A DNA stretch of 11,168 bases, from the NCBI GenBank assembly GCA_002404835.1, contig DHKM01000006.1, positions 6,489-17,656 of the forward strand, given 5' to 3'. Shown here one piece after another: positions 7,742 through 11,168 of the stretch (the stretch's first letter is position 1; the number at the start of each line of letters is the position of its first letter). The notes beneath the pieces are model-generated. The model saw nothing but the letters and a program-made list of their open reading frames with translations, was not told where the DNA came from and did not search any database. The position numbers and the translations under genes are program-made. The DNA comes from Caryophanales bacterium UBA4694. GTDB taxonomy: Bacteria > Bacillota_I > Bacilli_A > RFN20 > CAG-288.

Positions 7742-8862
7742 AAAAGAAAACAAAACGATATCTCGGTTTATTTGCTGTTATGGCTTTTTCGCTTTCTCTT
7801 TCTTCCTGTTCCAACTCCTTCTTCGGTGGAGATGCCTCCTTGCAGATCAAGGATGTGACCCATGTCTATGACAGCGAGAGCGGAAATACGATTGTTACGA
7901 TCACCTTCATGGATGAGGATACGGCTCCGGTCACTTTCCTGATTCCGAGAGGAATCTCGGGAAAGGACGGTGTATCCATCAAGGATGTCACTTCCAGGAT
8001 GACAGCGGATGGAAAAAGCATCGAGCTTCATATTTCCTATAGTGATGGAACAATACCGGATACGGTGATTTCCGTCCCTGTCCTTCAGGGAAAAGGAATC
8101 AAGGAAGTAGAAGTGAACAAAGACGAGAATGGGAACACCACCATCCAGTTCACCTATACGGATGATACCAAAGGGGATGTGATCACGATTCCCAAAGGCG
8201 ACGACGGAAACGGAATCGAATCCTTCGATGTCGTAGGTCCGGATAGGGATGGCGTGACCAATATCACCGTCACTCTGACGGATGGTACCGTCAAGGAATT
8301 CTCTGTCCAGAACGGAAGGGACGGTGTATCCGTAAGCAGTATCGCCTATTCTTCTGAGAAAAGCAATCAGGACAAATATGCTCTGGTTGTCACGTATTCC
8401 GACGGCTATGAGGAGACTATCTATCTGGATCGTCCCAAGACGACGAGATGGTATACCGGAGCCAGTAATCCCGATGAGGACAGTACGGCAAACGGCAATG
8501 CCAAAGAGGGTGACTTCTATCTGAACAAGCTGAACGGATACGTGTATCTTAGAAACCAGGACGGAACCTGGACGTTCCTCTTCGGAATGAAGAACGATGG
8601 ATCCTCTTCTGGCCTTGAGGTCTATCATACGGTGTTCTTCGATCCTAAGGAAGGCAAAATCAACAACGAGGACGGTATTTTCATGGCATCGGTATTGGAC
8701 GGAAAGACAATATCGCTTGAGAATATTCCCTCTCCTACCTTTGAAGGCCATAAGTTTGTCGGATGGTATACGAGCTTGGATAATGTGAATGCGGGAAAAT
8801 TCACGGATATGACTCCGGTATTCGATGATCTGAAGTTATACGCAAAATACGAAGCAATATAA
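7738..8862 (+). CDS. Surface lipoprotein with tandem repeats and a C-terminal InlB/Flg_new repeat
   Basis: A 374-residue lipoprotein. A Lys-rich N-terminus and hydrophobic core lead to the lipobox LSSC (21-24), so C24 should be lipidated and the protein displayed on the outer face of the membrane. Residues about 34-234 hold five diverged repeats of 37-45 residues. Each has a strand-rich core of the type 'I.DV......I.ITYSDGT...' and ends in a 'GKDG', 'GKG', 'GDDGNG' or 'GRDG' turn. Residues 236-283 (RWYTGASNPDEDS..., GDFYLNKLNGYVYL, DGTW) resemble the linker that often follows such Gly/Asp repeats in surface and phage-tail-like proteins. Residues 297-372 match the Listeria-Bacteroides (InlB B-repeat, Flg_new) module: a VFFDPKEG strand, GHKFVGWYTS (337-346) and a closing LYAKYE. 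InlB repeats are known as stalk or adhesion modules. A role in surface display or adhesion is likely, but the ligand is unknown. Confidence 0.87.
   Translation: MKKKTKRYLGLFAVMAFSLSLSSCSNSFFGGDASLQIKDVTHVYDSESGNTIVTITFMDEDTAPVTFLIPRGISGKDGVSIKDVTSRMTADGKSIELHISYSDGTIPDTVISVPVLQGKGIKEVEVNKDENGNTTIQFTYTDDTKGDVITIPKGDDGNGIESFDVVGPDRDGVTNITVTLTDGTVKEFSVQNGRDGVSVSSIAYSSEKSNQDKYALVVTYSDGYEETIYLDRPKTTRWYTGASNPDEDSTANGNAKEGDFYLNKLNGYVYLRNQDGTWTFLFGMKNDGSSSGLEVYHTVFFDPKEGKINNEDGIFMASVLDGKTISLENIPSPTFEGHKFVGWYTSLDNVNAGKFTDMTPVFDDLKLYAKYEAI
7837..8439 (+). repeat. Five diverged tandem repeats in the lipoprotein
   Basis: By-eye units are 7837-7971, 7972-8097, 8098-8214, 8215-8325 and 8326-8439. The protein units share an opening 'I/V.I.DV' strand, a central 'ITYSDGT'-like strand and a closing Gly/Asp/Lys turn. 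Identity is low at the DNA level, so the array is old rather than a recent slippage product. Confidence 0.7.
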
Positions 8863-8879
8863 AAGACAGGTAAAACATT

Positions 8880-9575
8880 ATGGTATCCAGATGGAGAATC
8901 ACTGCACTTCTATCGTTATGTCTTGTAGGCACTCTTGCCTGCGGCTTTTCCTCGTGGATCTATAGTGAGAGTATTTCAGCTTCTACCGGTGAGATTACTG
9001 TGGGGGTTGGGGATATAAAGACGAATGCGGATAAGGTCATATTCTTCCAATCTGCAACCGTATCCAGTGTCGGGAAGAAAGGGTTCCGGCATGACGAGAC
9101 GGTTGTTCTGAAGGAAAACAACAAGGACGTCTCTTATGATGTTTCCTATTATGACAACAATTATGAGATTTCCTCTATCTGGAAAATCAAGCCGTCTTCC
9201 ATTGTTGATTTCGAGTATTCCATCACACAAAATTTTAAGAATGGTGCTTCATATAATCTCTTGAGTAGCGCTAAAGCCGAGAATCTAACTGCCACTTCTT
9301 ATGATTCCTATGATGAAGCTTCTAAGAAAGTAGGTGGGAATGTGATTTCAGGTACCTCTGTTTCGAATGTTACCTATGGAAGCGATTGTTTGTCTATGAA
9401 TATTAGTGTTCCTAAAACGGAATCGGATCAGTATCTTTGTATTACTTATAAAAATACTGTTTCGATTCCCTCGGATTCCGATTTTGAAACTGCTGTCTAT
9501 GACAAGATTGTTTCGTCAATCCATAGTATTATGTCGATAGATTTCGATTTAGCTTTGAATAAGGTGGTACAGTGA
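8880..9575 (+). CDS. Secreted protein with SipW/TasA-like N-terminus
   Basis: A 231-residue exported protein. Residues 1-22 form a signal sequence (VSRWR, then a hydrophobic stretch), followed by GFSSWIYSES and a Ser/Thr/Gly-rich strand ending GEITVGVGDI. This layout resembles the TasA/camelysin class, whose signal peptides are removed by the SipW peptidase and whose mature proteins begin with an aromatic 'W/Y..S/D' patch followed by 'G....G...'. TasA-type proteins polymerise into surface fibres; that is a family property, not something shown here. The rest is strand-rich and unassigned. A weak AGG lies 9 bases before the ATG, and the 17-base gap is the longest in the cluster. Base composition changes near base 9225 (residue 115): before it the gene matches its upstream neighbours, after it the gene is AT-rich. 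C21 follows T-L-A and does not make a proper lipobox. Confidence 0.7.
   Translation: MVSRWRITALLSLCLVGTLACGFSSWIYSESISASTGEITVGVGDIKTNADKVIFFQSATVSSVGKKGFRHDETVVLKENNKDVSYDVSYYDNNYEISSIWKIKPSSIVDFEYSITQNFKNGASYNLLSSAKAENLTATSYDSYDEASKKVGGNVISGTSVSNVTYGSDCLSMNISVPKTESDQYLCITYKNTVSIPSDSDFETAVYDKIVSSIHSIMSIDFDLALNKVVQ
9561..9567 (+). promoter_or_regulatory. Ribosome binding site for the terminal partial gene
   Basis: AAGGTGG lies 9 bases upstream of the ATG at 9577, within the end of the preceding gene. It supports the start chosen for an ORF that has no stop in the window. Confidence 0.65.
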
Positions 9576-9576
9576 T

Positions 9577-11168
9577 ATGAAGAAGAGAGATTTGTTTTAT
9601 AGATTGATCGGTATCTTCTTTGTGTTTGTCATGCTTTTTTCTGTTCCAAAAGTTTTTTCGGATTGGGTTTATGAGGATAAGACCGGTGAAGTATTGGAAG
9701 GGAATGTGAAACCGGAGATTGATACAAAGACACCCGTTGCTTATTCTAAAATCAACGGATCAAATCGATATTTCAGTACGATTGAAGATGCACTGAGAAT
9801 GACTACCTCTGGGAATGTTTATGTGATTCCTACTAAGGAAGAGACCATCATAAGTTCCAATTGTACAATCAACAAAGGCGTTTCTCTTTATTTGCCCTAT
9901 GAAGATGATGGGAAAGACAAGCACGTTTGGCAGGATGAGGGGAGAACTACGGATGCGAATGCGATAAAAGTCGGAAATAAAACGTATAAATTTGCAGATG
10001 AAGCAGAAAGCGTCTATTGCGTTTCTAAAGTAACCATTGCAAGTAACGTAACATTGACGAATTATGGAAATTTATATGTAGGTGGTGTTTTGGGTAGGAG
10101 TTCTTTGGCTCCAACTGGTATGACTGTCGGAAAATATGCTCAGATTTCGATGGAGGATAACTCCTCGATTGTCAATTATGGCACCATAACATCTTATGGA
10201 TATGTGAAAGAAAAAACAGAAGATAATGGAAGCATTCTTCTTAACTCTGGTGAAAACAATGTATATGGAAAGGTGATTCTTCCGATTGTCATCTATGATT
10301 TTCGTGGAGGCTCATATTCTTCATATGCATATCGTGATGATTTGTTTACTGGGAAAACAACAAGGTCTTTGCCATTTAGTGTATTTGATTTTCCGAACAT
10401 TCAGGTTAAAACTTCTTTTGTAAGTGGCACTGAATTATTGGGTACAATCACCGTTTATGCGAATGATTCTGTTGTTATTCCTAAAAGTCCTTCTGCGTTG
10501 ATTGGATCAAGTAATTCTTCAGCTTTGATTCGCTTGTCATCTGGAACTGTTACGTATAAGTATAATACTCCTAAGGGATATACTTATGATGATTATAGTA
10601 AAACGACGACCGAAAATATGGTGGATCGTACTTCATTTGTTATAAATGGAAATGTCAGTATTGCTAGTATGTCTGTTGAAATTGGACTATCAATTGATAC
10701 TTCAAAAATTCATCTGCCATTCTCTTATAAATTCGGATTTGATTTTGAATCTGGAACTATTTCGGTTTCCAATAAAATCAAATTTTTGGCAGGATCAATT
10801 GTTCGGATTGGGAAAAATGTTCAGTTTAATATCAATGCTGAGACTGCGTTTTATAGTAATTACATTCCCGTAATTACTACAGGTCGTGGAGATGGATATC
10901 CACGGTATTCTTCATCGGCGCTTTTGATAAATAATGGGAAATTTAGCATCAATGCTTCGTTCGGCGGAGTGGTATGCTCGGATAGTGAAAATGGTGTTAT
11001 TGTTACTCAAAATGGGTTCAATGATTCTTTGATTATTACGGAAACCCTGACAGGTGAAACCGGCGGATTAAAAGGAACACATGAGAATCATGAGAATCAT
11101 GCAAAGTTTACGTTGATTGATAAGAAATCCTATGATCCTAACAGCGAAACAAATATGTTGTATTCTTT
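9577..11168 (+). CDS. Secreted beta-helix-like surface protein (3' partial)
   Basis: I translated this frame by hand. It stays open from the ATG at 9577 to the window edge, giving 530 residues with no stop. It starts one base after the previous stop. Residues 1-28 are a signal sequence (MKKRDLFYRL, then a hydrophobic core ending VPKVFS), followed by DWVYEDKTGEVLEGNVKPEI. The W-x-Y patch just after the signal echoes the preceding protein, so both may use the same peptidase. Residues 65-105 (FSTIEDALRMTTSGNVYVIP...) resemble the entry of pectate-lyase-like beta-helices. Further coil-like repeats appear at 150-225 (NVTLTNYGNLYV, then SSIVNYGTITSYG) and 395-480 (LINNGKFSINASFGG). No catalytic signature is seen, so it is probably a structural or adhesive surface protein. 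The gene is markedly AT-rich, with many AAA, ATA and TTA codons compared with the genes before 8862. Confidence 0.8.
   Translation, partial: MKKRDLFYRLIGIFFVFVMLFSVPKVFSDWVYEDKTGEVLEGNVKPEIDTKTPVAYSKINGSNRYFSTIEDALRMTTSGNVYVIPTKEETIISSNCTINKGVSLYLPYEDDGKDKHVWQDEGRTTDANAIKVGNKTYKFADEAESVYCVSKVTIASNVTLTNYGNLYVGGVLGRSSLAPTGMTVGKYAQISMEDNSSIVNYGTITSYGYVKEKTEDNGSILLNSGENNVYGKVILPIVIYDFRGGSYSSYAYRDDLFTGKTTRSLPFSVFDFPNIQVKTSFVSGTELLGTITVYANDSVVIPKSPSALIGSSNSSALIRLSSGTVTYKYNTPKGYTYDDYSKTTTENMVDRTSFVINGNVSIASMSVEIGLSIDTSKIHLPFSYKFGFDFESGTISVSNKIKFLAGSIVRIGKNVQFNINAETAFYSNYIPVITTGRGDGYPRYSSSALLINNGKFSINASFGGVVCSDSENGVIVTQNGFNDSLIITETLTGETGGLKGTHENHENHAKFTLIDKKSYDPNSETNMLYS
11080..11100 (+). repeat. Short in-frame tandem repeat (9-base unit)
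   Basis: CATGAGAAT occurs twice in a row and is followed by a third partial CAT, encoding HENHENH. The unit is a multiple of three, so copy-number change would preserve the frame. It is too short to indicate a phase-variation switch. Confidence 0.6.

Noticed and set aside
7768..8751. A 327-codon open frame on the minus strand opposite the lipoprotein gene
   Set aside because: The plus strand has a lipobox, ordered repeats and an InlB module. The minus frame gives an Ile/Arg/Gly-rich sequence without recognisable features.
8880..8945. Possible lipobox at C21 of the 231-aa protein
   Set aside because: The residues before the cysteine are T-L-A, without the Leu at -3 expected of a lipobox. The following GFSSWIY patch fits a SipW-type signal better.
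10646..10873. A 75-codon plus-strand ORF inside the terminal gene
   Set aside because: It is out of frame with the long open frame from 9577, lacks a ribosome site and has no recognisable features.

Overview
The window is one uninterrupted plus-strand gene cluster of eight CDSs. It is cut at both ends: the first gene has no start in the window and the last has no stop. Gaps between genes run from a 4-base overlap to 17 bases, most starts have a purine-rich Shine-Dalgarno, and no internal promoter, terminator, tRNA, rRNA, CRISPR array or transposase is visible. It therefore reads as a single transcription unit. The standard code fits (TGG for Trp, TGA as stop). The lipoprotein, TasA/SipW-like signal peptides, InlB-type repeat and ABC-2 exporter suggest a Gram-positive Bacillota, perhaps a gut-associated Erysipelotrichales or Mollicutes relative. 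I cannot place it more finely.

Left module (1-2891): a membrane-anchored AAA+ ATPase of the McrB type, with a transmembrane segment, a charged Glu/Lys and Gly/Ser linker and then the AAA+ core. It is followed by a DUF2357-like (McrC N-domain-like) partner that ends in a four-cysteine zinc ribbon, with no recognisable PD-(D/E)xK nuclease. In known systems such pairs are McrBC-type restriction enzymes. Here the membrane anchor, the apparent lack of a nuclease and the surface-protein neighbours make a non-restriction role plausible.

Middle module (2896-5328): an ABC ATPase and a roughly 12-TM ABC-2-type permease with two homologous halves, likely one exporter.

Right module (5330-11168): four exported proteins. 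They are an 803-aa signal-anchored protein with Ig-like and right-handed beta-helix segments, a lipoprotein with about five tandem repeats and a terminal InlB/Flg_new repeat, a 231-aa protein with a SipW/TasA-like N-terminus, and a partial protein of at least 530 aa with a related N-terminus and beta-helix-like repeats. Base composition falls sharply from about 9225, inside the 231-aa gene, to the window end, suggesting a variable or acquired surface module.

Working model (inference): the exporter and the surface proteins form a cell-surface assembly, and the membrane AAA+/DUF2357 pair provides ATP-driven remodelling or control on the cytoplasmic side. The alternative is a McrBC-like defence pair sitting next to an unrelated surface operon. 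The 1-10 base spacings argue for co-expression but do not prove shared function.
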